NCBI GenBank assembly: GCA_002338605.1
Contig: DDIP01000114.1
Coordinates: 1 to 5,526, forward strand
Length of the DNA: 5,526 bases
Origin: Proteobacteria bacterium UBA1847
GTDB lineage: Bacteria > Pseudomonadota > Gammaproteobacteria > Steroidobacterales > Woeseiaceae
Direction: 5' to 3'
A program made the translations under genes and the position numbers. Shown here piece by piece: positions 1-5,526 of the stretch. The first letter of the stretch is position 1. The number at the start of each line of letters is the position of its first letter. Under the pieces are notes generated by a model. The model was not told the DNA's origin. It was given only the letters and a program-made list of their open reading frames with translations, and did no database searches.

Positions 1-1220
1 ATGGCGTTCTCGTCCGTGACGACCTCGACTGCCTGACTGGCAACGACGGGGGCGTAGTGGTCAAAGCGGTAGAAGCGCGCGAACGGCACGGGTGGGATTT
101 CCGGACCCGGCGGCGGGTAGGCGACGTTGAGCACGGGCTTATCGAACATGCACAGTTCGAGGCTGACGGTCGAGGCGATGTTGATGCCCAGGGCGCAGTG
201 GCGCAAAAGGTTGGCGTACAGGGCGGCGTCTTCGGGCGTGGGGGTAAGCCAATTGCGTTCCCAGCGCGGGTCCGCAAAGAGGATGTCCGGCCGCGCCTGG
301 CGTAGCTGGTCGAAGCGGCCGGTGGTGTCCTTGGCGTAGACACGCAGAGCGAGCTGCGGGCGCGAGGGGATGCCCGCGAGCATGTCAGCGATTCTCTCGA
401 CAACGCGGTGTTCGCCCGGCATGTGATTGGCCATGCCGGTGGTGTAGAGCACGATAGGACGAGCGGGATCCGCGCCAATTTCCGCACAAAGGCGTTCGCG
501 GCTCCACTCGAATTCCGGCAGAAAATGGGTGTCGAATTGCGGCGTGCCGGTGACGTAGACGTTGGCGGCGGGCACGAACGGATAGAGTTCGAGGAGTTGC
601 TGACGAATAGCGGCGTTCCAGGCGAGATAGTGATCGTAGGGCGCATCGAAACTGATTATCGACCGGACGAAAGCTGAGATCGCGCGCACGGCATTCAATA
701 CCGAAAACGGGACTTCGTCGTCGGGGAAAGCAAGCTGGGCAAGTCTCCGGTAGTCGGGTTCCGCTGCCAGCAGGTCGGCAATTTCGTCTTCCCGCCCTCC
801 CATTCCCATCTCCACCGGATCGTCGCCGAGCAGCGGTATCAGCGCCTGGTCTTCAATGCGATCAAGTAACGAGTTGGCCCAGTTGAGCCGACTCGCATAC
901 GCCACATTGACGAGCGACATCGAACCCCTCGGATGCAATTCGCCGGTGGCGCCAATCGAACGCGGTTTACCGTCGGTAAATGCCAGTTGCTGGACATGAC
1001 AGGTAGAGCAAGCCACAGTTCGATTTCGGGAAAGTCGGACATCATGAAACAGCCAGCGCCCTAATTCGACCTTTGCGTTGCTCATCGGGTTTTCGTTCGG
1101 AACCATCGGCAGCGGGTTGTCGTGCCCGATCTGCCAGTCAAATGTTGATTGGCGTCCCATCTCATAGACGACGGCGCTAGCCAGCGCCATTGCAAGCAGC
1201 AGCAATAGGGCTTTCTTCAA
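1..1220 (-). CDS. MbnH-like di-heme peroxidase N-terminus fused in frame to a GT-B glycosyltransferase-like domain (partial, runs off left edge)
   Basis: The frame is open from a TTG at 1220 to the left edge (406 residues visible, no stop). Residues 1-20 form a signal peptide (LKKALLLLLAMALASA). Residues 30-195 match the N-terminal half of MbnH/MauG-type di-heme proteins: LGRWLFHD, heme site C71-STC74-H75, AFTDG, then TGELHPRGSMSLVNVAY (92-108) and an AFVRSIISFDAPYDHYL segment. MbnH normally carries a second CXXCH in its C-terminal half and oxidises a Trp of its partner MbnP to kynurenine. Here that half is absent. From about residue 200 the protein instead looks like a GT-B sugar/glycerophosphate-transferase-like enzyme: VTGTPQFDTHF (223-233), VLYTTGMANHMPGE (257-270), GINIASTVSLELCMFDKPV (345-363). 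The TTG overlaps the stop of mbnP (TTGA), which implies translational coupling. The MbnH identity of the first half is strong, the C-terminal family is recognised from motifs only, and whether one protein really exists is doubtful. An internal ATG at 1190 would cut into the signal peptide. Confidence 0.75.
   Translation of the reverse strand, partial: MKKALLLLLAMALASAVVYEMGRQSTFDWQIGHDNPLPMVPNENPMSNAKVELGRWLFHDVRLSRNRTVACSTCHVQQLAFTDGKPRSIGATGELHPRGSMSLVNVAYASRLNWANSLLDRIEDQALIPLLGDDPVEMGMGGREDEIADLLAAEPDYRRLAQLAFPDDEVPFSVLNAVRAISAFVRSIISFDAPYDHYLAWNAAIRQQLLELYPFVPAANVYVTGTPQFDTHFLPEFEWSRERLCAEIGADPARPIVLYTTGMANHMPGEHRVVERIADMLAGIPSRPQLALRVYAKDTTGRFDQLRQARPDILFADPRWERNWLTPTPEDAALYANLLRHCALGINIASTVSLELCMFDKPVLNVAYPPPGPEIPPVPFARFYRFDHYAPVVASQAVEVVTDENA
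612..641 (-). other. Junction between MbnH-like and glycosyltransferase-like coding sequence
   Basis: Residues 194-203 (PYDHYLAWNA) lie where an MbnH protein would read PYDRYL followed by the linker to its second heme domain. They also resemble a segment of the glycosyltransferase family of the type FDHYLVWN preceding a QQLLELYP helix. The frame crosses without a stop or shift. I hand-counted GC in sample lines: five 60-base lines within 1-600 average about 65 percent and five within 661-1140 about 58 percent, a mild shift compatible with two sources. The exact breakpoint cannot be placed more finely because both families fit the shared motif. Confidence 0.6.
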
Positions 1221-2029
1221 CGAAGCACCCTGAAGACCGAGGAATCCGAAGCGGCCTGGTCGCTGAATGGAAGCCCCAGCGCCTCAAACATCGGAGCGCA
1301 AGCGGATTCTGCAGGCCCCGACGAACAATCGCTGCGCTCCCCATCCGCCAGATCGACGCCAGCGAAAAGGACCGAGAGATCCACGCCAATCCGATCCGAT
1401 GGCGAAAAACCCGGCAGCGACACGCTAACCCGATTTGGCGACTGGCAGGAACGGATGTCTTGTACCGTCCCTTCACAGCCGGTGCTGCCAAGGTGTATCC
1501 ACATACCGTCGTCACCTGCGGACACGCCAGCACGCAGGAACTTGTAGCCGGAACGCCAATGCCAATGCATGGCCGCGTCATCCAGTGGCGCAGACGCCAG
1601 CAGGGGGTTGGCATGATTCAGTGCGAAAGGAACGCCGACTGTAAATCTAAGTTCGACGAAATCGGCCGGGTCGGTCATTCCGGTCAGGGTGCTATGGATG
1701 TCTCGCGTCCCGTTCAGGCAGCTTCCCTGGCCATCTTCGAGATCCACCAGGCCAATGTTCGGTTGCTGCCAACGACTGTCCTTGACCAGTGAAATCGGGT
1801 GCAGTTCGCCAGATCGATCGACGAGAGCCAGGTCCGAGACGAAGAACCGGAGATCCGACAGGGAAATTTCAACGTCGTTGCAGCCGATCGCCGCGCCCTG
1901 CCAGACAGCGCTGAATTGTATTCGTACGGTCTCCTGCTCCGTGGAGCACGCACTGACAAGAAAAAGTAAGCCTGCGTAAAGGACGAGGCTAGATGGACGC
2001 TTTGCTGACCTTATCTGGCGTGTCGTCAC
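1217..2029 (-). CDS. mbnP: MbnP-family copper-binding lipoprotein (metallo-mystery pair four-Cys protein)
   Basis: The product is a periplasmic, probably lipid-anchored protein of the MbnP family, the usual partner of MbnH. In the studied methanotroph pair, MbnP binds copper and one of its Trp residues is converted to kynurenine by MbnH. Numbering from the GTG at 2029 (270 residues), a signal sequence leads to the lipobox LVSAC28. Six further cysteines (C50, C104, C185, C195, C235, C244) could form three disulfides. Family hallmarks are the GC50ND segment followed by LSDLRFFVSDLAL, then VELRFTVGVPFALNHANPL (125-143), the aromatic/His cluster MHWHWRSGYKFLR (154-166) and IRSCQSPNRV (192-201). 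The His and Trp residues in that cluster are candidate copper ligands or modification sites. The start is uncertain: GTG 2029 gives a normal-length signal peptide and a 41-bp overlap with the upstream coiled-coil gene, whereas ATG 2068 or TTG 2077 give longer n-regions and overlaps of 80 or 89 bp. It is followed immediately by the MbnH-like gene (TTGA overlap). Confidence 0.85.
   Translation of the reverse strand: MTTRQIRSAKRPSSLVLYAGLLFLVSACSTEQETVRIQFSAVWQGAAIGCNDVEISLSDLRFFVSDLALVDRSGELHPISLVKDSRWQQPNIGLVDLEDGQGSCLNGTRDIHSTLTGMTDPADFVELRFTVGVPFALNHANPLLASAPLDDAAMHWHWRSGYKFLRAGVSAGDDGMWIHLGSTGCEGTVQDIRSCQSPNRVSVSLPGFSPSDRIGVDLSVLFAGVDLADGERSDCSSGPAESACAPMFEALGLPFSDQAASDSSVFRVLR
1228..1231 (-). 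promoter_or_regulatory. Ribosome binding site supporting the TTG start of the MbnH-like gene
   Basis: AGGG on the minus strand lies 7 bases upstream of the TTG at 1220, inside the 3' end of the MbnP gene. With the Lys-Lys plus leucine-rich stretch that follows, it favours TTG over the later in-frame ATG, which would remove the basic n-region of the signal peptide. Confidence 0.5.
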
Positions 2030-2543
2030 CTGCGCCGTTGTTGGCGGCGTTTTCCGAATCGGGTTCATCGGGAACAAAGGAATAATCGAGTACTCCGGTT
2101 GCGATCAAATCGGTCGAGGCCTGGGCAACAGACAGTTCGGTTTCGACCTCTCGGATCTTGGCTTCGGCATGGACATTCTCGGTCGCGCGCTCGGCAAGTT
2201 CTGCACGAAGTTCGCGCGTTTTGAGCACTGACTCTTTGAGGTCCCTCGACACTTTCTCGATCTTTGACTGCTGCTCGGTGATAACGTTATCACGACGCTC
2301 CAGTCCGATCGTCGTTTCCTTTAGCTCGTCTTCGGCTTTTGCAAGCTTGGTCCTCGACGCCTCAATGTCGCTACGCGCAATACGCACTTCGGCTTCGAGT
2401 TCGCGAATGCGATCATCCCGTGGATCCCGTTTTCGGGCCCGGTGTCTTGCGGAAATCGCGCCGCTGATGGACGCGAGAACCCAGCCGAGCAGGAATGCCC
2501 CGCCGGCGGCTACGATCAGCTCAAATGGGAGTTCTGCAAACAT
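1989..2543 (-). CDS. Membrane-anchored coiled-coil protein, function unknown
   Basis: I do not recognise this 184-residue protein as a named family. Residues 7-31 form one hydrophobic segment (FELIVAAGGAFLLGWVLASI and beyond), followed by a basic patch RHRARKR (33-39) that predicts N-out/C-in insertion in the inner membrane. Residues about 43-148 are rich in E, K, R, L and A with heptad-like spacing and no prolines, a convincing long coiled coil. The tail (about 155-184) is acidic and low in complexity (VPDEPDSENAANNGAGDD). The ATG at 2543 has no clear Shine-Dalgarno sequence. The gene starts downstream of the AT-rich gap and its 3' end overlaps the start of the MbnP gene, so it is likely the first gene of the MbnP/MbnH unit. 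A scaffolding role in the membrane is only inference, and the codon pattern looks like that of its neighbours. Confidence 0.75.
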   Translation of the reverse strand: MFAELPFELIVAAGGAFLLGWVLASISGAISARHRARKRDPRDDRIRELEAEVRIARSDIEASRTKLAKAEDELKETTIGLERRDNVITEQQSKIEKVSRDLKESVLKTRELRAELAERATENVHAEAKIREVETELSVAQASTDLIATGVLDYSFVPDEPDSENAANNGAGDDTPDKVSKASI

Positions 2544-2582
2544 CGCAACATAATCAATTGAAATCAGTGCTCAATAAAGGAC

Positions 2583-2596
2583 GGAGTTCTCACTCC
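2583..2596 (-). other. Small GNRA-type hairpin in the leader of the coiled-coil gene
   Basis: On the minus strand this reads GGAGT-GAGA-ACTCC, a perfect 5-bp stem closed by GAGA, which fits the stable GNRA tetraloop pattern in RNA. It lies about 40 bases upstream of the ATG at 2543. No clean T-run follows, so it is a poor fit for an intrinsic terminator. It could stabilise or regulate the leader, or be chance. Confidence 0.35.
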
Positions 2597-2640
2597 TGAA
2601 AACGCTCATTCCGGATCCGATGACAATAGAGTGTCGGGCC

Positions 2641-2712
2641 ATAAAAGGCAAAATATTAATAAATATATTATAAACAGATGTTTACATGATATTTATGATC
2701 TAAAGTATCGCT
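2641..2712 (-). promoter_or_regulatory. AT-rich intergenic segment, probable promoter region for the coiled-coil/MbnP/MbnH unit
   Basis: This segment lies between the ApbE stop (2713) and the coiled-coil gene and is strikingly AT-rich against its GC-rich surroundings. On the minus strand it contains a perfect TATAAT (2672-2667), with no convincing -35 box about 17 bases upstream. An interrupted palindrome, ATGT-AA-ACAT (2687-2678), sits just upstream and could be a small operator. The whole gap 2544-2712 holds no gene that I can see and no clear terminator for the upstream operon. Confidence 0.4.
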
Positions 2713-3546
2713 TCAGGACGAGCGTCGGCACCAGTATTGCTCGGCCTGCTCATCCAGAAACGCCTCGGCGTCGGCGCCCTTCAACATCGCCAGGGTGCTG
2801 AGCATTCCCGCCTGCACACAGGTATCCGCCGCGACGGTGATTGATGTGGCAGCGTCCGCAACGGGCCATCCCGTCGCAGGGTTCAGCACGTGGCTGTAGC
2901 GCACACCATTCGCCCGGACAAAACGACGTGCGTCACCGCTGGTCGCAAGTGCGCCCTGTCGGAGCCGCAACGCCGTGTCCGATTGGCCCGGTTCCATTGT
3001 CTCGATTCCCACGGTCCATGCAGCGGACCGGACAGGTGGGCCGGTGACTGCAAGGTCTCCTCCAAGGTTAACCAGGCAAGGCGTTTCGGATTCGGCTCGC
3101 AGCTTCAAGATCGCCCGGTCGACCGCGTATTCCTTGCCAATACCGCCGAGGTCGATTTCCATACCGGGCAGGAGCGTTATTGCAGGTGATCGCCAGATGA
3201 CGCGGTTCCAGCCAATAAGCGGCAGTAAAGCCCGGATGGCCGCGTTGTCTGGCACGGTACTGCCACCATCAAAGGTCCAGGCGCGGCGCAGAACGCCCGA
3301 TGTTATATCGAACAGACCGTCACTAAGGACAAACAGGTTGGCTGCAAAATCGAGCAGCTGGGCTGTCTCGGCGTCGACCTGAACCATGGCCCCTTCCGCC
3401 GAATTGATGCGCTGAACAATATTGCCGTCGAGATAGCGGCTGAATTTGTCCTCAATCCGCCAGGCTTCGTCAGCGACCACGCTCGCAAGCACTCGGGCCG
3501 AACGCTCGCTAGTGGCTTCCGTAAGCAGTTCGCATGGGCTGCCCAT
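2713..3546 (-). CDS. apbE: ApbE-family FAD:protein FMN transferase (DUF3570-associated subgroup)
   Basis: ApbE enzymes attach FMN from FAD to a Thr/Ser of exported flavoproteins using Mg2+. The 277-residue product shows the family order: MGSPCEL (1-7), FSRYLDGNIVQRIN (35-48), SDGLFDITSGVLRRAW (75-90), IDLGGIGKEYAVDR (131-144), LVNLGGDLAVTG (158-169), GALATSGDARRF (198-209), YSHVLNPATGWPV (217-229) and TCVQAGMLSTLAMLKG (242-257). Two oddities stand out. The ATG lies directly on the conserved MGSP motif, leaving no signal peptide. The frame upstream (VSRA before the Met) stays open into the DUF3570 gene and resembles the usual FRAMGSP lead-in, but I find no in-frame start codon there. Also, the metal-ligand Asp in the C-terminal helix (ADALAT-type motif) aligns with Gly247 here, while the Thr four residues later is kept (Thr251). 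An AAGG at 3559-3556 is a reasonable ribosome site. No substrate flavoprotein is encoded nearby. Confidence 0.88.
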   Translation of the reverse strand: MGSPCELLTEATSERSARVLASVVADEAWRIEDKFSRYLDGNIVQRINSAEGAMVQVDAETAQLLDFAANLFVLSDGLFDITSGVLRRAWTFDGGSTVPDNAAIRALLPLIGWNRVIWRSPAITLLPGMEIDLGGIGKEYAVDRAILKLRAESETPCLVNLGGDLAVTGPPVRSAAWTVGIETMEPGQSDTALRLRQGALATSGDARRFVRANGVRYSHVLNPATGWPVADAATSITVAADTCVQAGMLSTLAMLKGADAEAFLDEQAEQYWCRRSS

Positions 3547-3602
3547 CGCGCGAAACCTTGCAGCGTACCCCCGGTGTGCGGGCTGAATGCGGATGTGGCG
3601 GG

Positions 3603-4919
3603 TTATAGCTTGAACCGGTAGCTGAATTGCACGATCAGGGCGTTCAGATCGGGGTAGTTGTCACGCGAGGCCTGGTTTCCAATCAACTGCTCACCCGGAA
3701 TGGAGCCCGCTTGCTGGTACCATTCAAGTCGGATGCTCATGTCGTTCTGGTTCGCCGTTTTCCAGCCGAACTTAAGTCCAGCGGTGATCGCATCAAAGGC
3801 ACCGAGGCGATAGTCAGACGAGGCAAAAGCCGGCAGCGGAGCGCCATCGACAAGGCTCAGGCGGTAAAAGTCCGCCTCGGTTTGTGAATACCAGCGCAGG
3901 TGTGGCTCAACGTACAGACGGTCGGACAACGGCCATCGATAACGCACATCAAGGGTGTGTGATTCGATGTCCCAGTCATCGGTCATATACCGGTAGGACG
4001 TGTCCAGCACTTTGCCGCCCAGGAAGACCTTGGCCTGCGTGTAAAGGCTGTGCTTGACGCGATCGTCCGGCCTGCTCTCAAACACGAACTCGTGCGATGG
4101 ACCCAATAACGGTCCCGGGTTCGTTCGCGCAATGGTATCGCCGGTCGTGCCGTCGACAATGCTCAATACCTTGTAGGGATTGTTGAGGTAGCCGCTTTCA
4201 CTCGAATACGAGTAATTGGCCTGCACGACCAGGCTTCGCGAAATAACCTGGGTCAGGCCCAGCACGACATCCAGAACGTCCTTGTCACGCGATGCCTCGG
4301 GCCGGTTGCTGGTGTCACCGACATCCAGCATCGACGTAAACGGGATCGGGACCCCGCCGACAGAGTCGAATTCATCCTGAGCGATAGAAATGCCGGCAGA
4401 AAATGTGGTGTTTCGCTTGTTGAAGTCCTTTGCAAAGCGTCCATTGAGCCCCAGGTGGAAATAGTCGTACTCTTTGGATGCGCTGATGCCGACATTGATC
4501 AGGCTGGTATCGCCAACCGGCTGTTGCCAGTTTCCCGTCAGCGCCACGCGCGTGTCCTTGAACGTATCATCTAGCGGCAGGACCCCGACAGGAACCTCAT
4601 AGGCAGCGTTACCGGAAGGACGTGTGAAGGTTTGCGGCACGTCCTGTCGAATTGCTCCGCTTGGGGTAGCGCCGGTCAGCGAGTCGAGTGTCAGGCTTAC
4701 CGTGAGGCTGCGATCATCGACAAACATACGCCTGATGATTGCCTTGAGGCTCAGGTCCTGTACCCGGTTTTCGTCCTCACCGTAATACAGCAGCGAGGTA
4801 TTGAAGTCCCATTTCGGCTCTTCCTGGGCTTCAACCGCAGCCGGTATGCTGTTGCCAAGCAAGGCACAGGTGGCGGTCGCCAGGGCGGCGGAGATTGATC
4901 TGTCTTTAGTTGCAGCCAC
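3603..4919 (-). CDS. DUF3570 outer-membrane beta-barrel protein
   Basis: This is a probable outer-membrane barrel of about 438 residues. From the GTG at 4919 (MAATKDRS) a signal peptide runs to about AAVEA-QEE. The mature protein is built of alternating amphipathic strands with many aromatic residues: LSLKAIIRRMFVDDRS, LVVQANYSYSSESGY, LDTSYRYMTDDW, HTLDVRYRWPLSDRLYVEPH. It ends in VQFSYRFKL, a barrel-type C-terminal strand. The repeated short turns and roughly 12 to 16 candidate strands fit a pore or channel-like DUF3570 protein; no molecular function is established that I know of. It sits between the DUF4266 lipoprotein and ApbE, its usual company. The upstream GTG at 4946 is also in frame (447 residues), but the acidic, His-containing extension is unlike a signal peptide, so 4919 is preferred. 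The start region overlaps the end of DUF4266 by 14 bp. Confidence 0.85.
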   Translation of the reverse strand: MAATKDRSISAALATATCALLGNSIPAAVEAQEEPKWDFNTSLLYYGEDENRVQDLSLKAIIRRMFVDDRSLTVSLTLDSLTGATPSGAIRQDVPQTFTRPSGNAAYEVPVGVLPLDDTFKDTRVALTGNWQQPVGDTSLINVGISASKEYDYFHLGLNGRFAKDFNKRNTTFSAGISIAQDEFDSVGGVPIPFTSMLDVGDTSNRPEASRDKDVLDVVLGLTQVISRSLVVQANYSYSSESGYLNNPYKVLSIVDGTTGDTIARTNPGPLLGPSHEFVFESRPDDRVKHSLYTQAKVFLGGKVLDTSYRYMTDDWDIESHTLDVRYRWPLSDRLYVEPHLRWYSQTEADFYRLSLVDGAPLPAFASSDYRLGAFDAITAGLKFGWKTANQNDMSIRLEWYQQAGSIPGEQLIGNQASRDNYPDLNALIVQFSYRFKL

Positions 4920-5115
4920 AGCCACCACCGCCGAATGCCCGTCCACCGCTTGAGGCTTCTTTACTGAAATAGATATGGTCGTCTGTGGCGCCTTCCGCGG
5001 CGTCGGTCGTGAGTTGCATTTCTTCTTTTGCGAGGATATCGCGCTCCCAGGGCTCGACTCCCATTGAAGAGCAGCCGCCCACGAGTAGCAGCAGCGCTAC
5101 AGTTGCGGTTTTCAT
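4906..5115 (-). CDS. DUF4266 small lipoprotein with Gly-rich CGCN tail
   Basis: This 69-residue protein has a signal sequence MKTATVALLLLVGGC whose Cys15 is a lipobox cysteine, so the mature protein is about 55 residues and membrane-tethered. After the signal come VEPWERDILAKEEMQL (20-35) and DDHIYFSKEASSGG, then a tail RAFGGGGCGCN at the very C-terminus, all features I associate with DUF4266. The function is unknown. The two tail cysteines within a glycine run could bind metal or a cofactor, or be modified; this is inference. The ATG overlaps the TlpA-like stop (ATGA) and a good AGGA ribosome site lies at 5125-5122. The tail codons overlap the start of the DUF3570 gene. Confidence 0.85.
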   Translation of the reverse strand: MKTATVALLLLVGGCSSMGVEPWERDILAKEEMQLTTDAAEGATDDHIYFSKEASSGGRAFGGGGCGCN

Positions 5116-5526
5116 TTCTTTTCCTTTGGGCGCAGTGCCTGTCGTATTTGTGCTTCGTAAAGGTCCTGATCTTTGGTCTTGAATCCGGCATGTCGGCTCA
5201 AAAGCTCACCCTCCCGGCCGATCAGGATCGAACTTGGCATGACGTCGACCTGGAAATCACGCGCCACGTTGCCGTCGGGATCGTAGTGGATGGAAAAGCT
5301 GGCCGGATATCTCTCGAGGAAATCCGCAGCATCATTACTGTCCTGGTCCAGATTGACGGCGATGATCACCAGGCCCGCATCGGCATACTTGGCTTGCATC
5401 TCGTTCATCCATGGAAAAGATCTGCGGCAAGGCACGCACCATGATGCCCAGAAATCGACTAGGACGACTTCTCCACGATGCGCGTCAAGCGGAAGACCTG
5501 GCTGGGCAGTTGTGGTGACTGCCACC
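5112..5526 (-). CDS. TlpA-like thioredoxin-fold thiol-disulfide protein (5' end outside window)
   Basis: The frame enters from the right edge; about 137 residues are visible. The fold markers are VVLVDFWASWC (20-30), the redox motif W29-C30-V-P-C33, VIIAVNLDQD (53-62), a FLERYP segment typical of TlpA/ResA proteins, and the cis-proline loop VMPSS with Pro97. Such proteins reduce or isomerise periplasmic disulfides, often serving cytochrome c or copper-site assembly. A GTG occurs at 5525, but it leaves no signal sequence, so the true start is probably beyond the window with an export signal or membrane anchor. Its stop overlaps the DUF4266 start by four bases. The tail is short and basic (ALRPKEKK). 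A reductive role for the Cys pair of DUF4266 or the disulfides of MbnP is plausible from context only. Confidence 0.88.
   Translation of the reverse strand, partial: VAVTTTAQPGLPLDAHRGEVVLVDFWASWCVPCRRSFPWMNEMQAKYADAGLVIIAVNLDQDSNDAADFLERYPASFSIHYDPDGNVARDFQVDVMPSSILIGREGELLSRHAGFKTKDQDLYEAQIRQALRPKEKK

Noticed and set aside
600..660. A frameshift or stop separating the MbnH-like and glycosyltransferase-like parts
   Set aside because: I translated the codons through this region and the frame is continuous, so two adjacent genes split by a sequencing error does not explain the switch.
57..677. Plus-strand open frames (57-305, 127-339, 408-677)
   Set aside because: The minus strand here encodes a clear glycosyltransferase-like protein in one frame; these short Gly/Arg-rich frames show no motif.
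1190..1792. A 200-residue open frame on the plus strand
   Set aside because: It lies opposite the MbnP gene, has no recognisable domain, an unnatural composition rich in R, A and Q, and no ribosome site that I can see; it is a reverse-frame shadow.
2158..2553. A 131-residue plus-strand frame very rich in Ser, Ala and Arg
   Set aside because: It is the antisense of the coiled-coil gene; its Ser-rich composition is what Glu/Lys/Arg-rich coiled-coil codons give when read on the other strand.
2583..2596. Intrinsic terminator for the TlpA-DUF4266-DUF3570-ApbE operon
   Set aside because: The stem is only 5 bp and the downstream bases (GTCCTTTATTG on the minus strand) lack a proper T-run; it also lies over 110 bases past the ApbE stop.
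1..5526. Methanobactin precursor or biosynthesis genes (MbnA, MbnB, MbnC), CRISPR arrays, tRNA/rRNA genes, insertion sequences
   Set aside because: None of their signatures was found on either strand by eye; the MbnP/MbnH pair commonly occurs without methanobactin genes.

Overview
The window reads as a Gram-negative chromosome or metagenome fragment, probably Pseudomonadota and possibly Gammaproteobacteria. Its proteins are mostly exported: lipoproteins, an outer-membrane barrel, periplasmic thioredoxin-like and c-heme proteins. Base composition is moderately GC-rich, apart from one AT-rich gap near 2640-2710. Every gene I can support is on the minus strand, so the biological reading order runs from the right edge to the left edge. 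The taxonomic guess is inference from family content only.

Right block (about 5526 to 2713, read leftwards): a TlpA-like thioredoxin-fold protein cut by the window edge; a 69-residue DUF4266 lipoprotein with a glycine-rich tail ending in CGCN; a DUF3570 outer-membrane beta-barrel; and an ApbE-type FAD:protein FMN transferase. The first three overlap by a few bases and the fourth follows after 56 bp, so this looks like one operon. The set resembles a recurring gene neighbourhood of uncharacterised function (cell-envelope redox or cofactor handling). No flavinylation target (an FMN-binding-domain protein) is visible.

Middle: an AT-rich gap of about 170 bp (2544-2712), then a membrane-anchored coiled-coil protein I cannot name. 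It overlaps the next gene, an MbnP-family copper-binding lipoprotein (the 'metallo-mystery pair' four-Cys family).

Left block (1220 to 1): directly coupled to mbnP by a TTGA overlap is the start of its expected partner MbnH, a di-heme MauG/cytochrome c peroxidase-like enzyme. The N-terminal ~195 residues are a good MbnH N-terminus with the first heme site. The same uninterrupted frame then changes into a GT-B glycosyltransferase-like protein and runs off the left edge. The switch falls at the sequence YDHYLAWN, which resembles both families. The second heme half is missing. This is either a real gene rearrangement through microhomology or a chimeric assembly join, and it is the most unusual thing in the window.

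Working picture: an envelope redox/metal locus in which TlpA, DUF4266, DUF3570 and ApbE form one module and the coiled-coil protein, MbnP and MbnH form another. The left ~615 bases may not belong to it at all.
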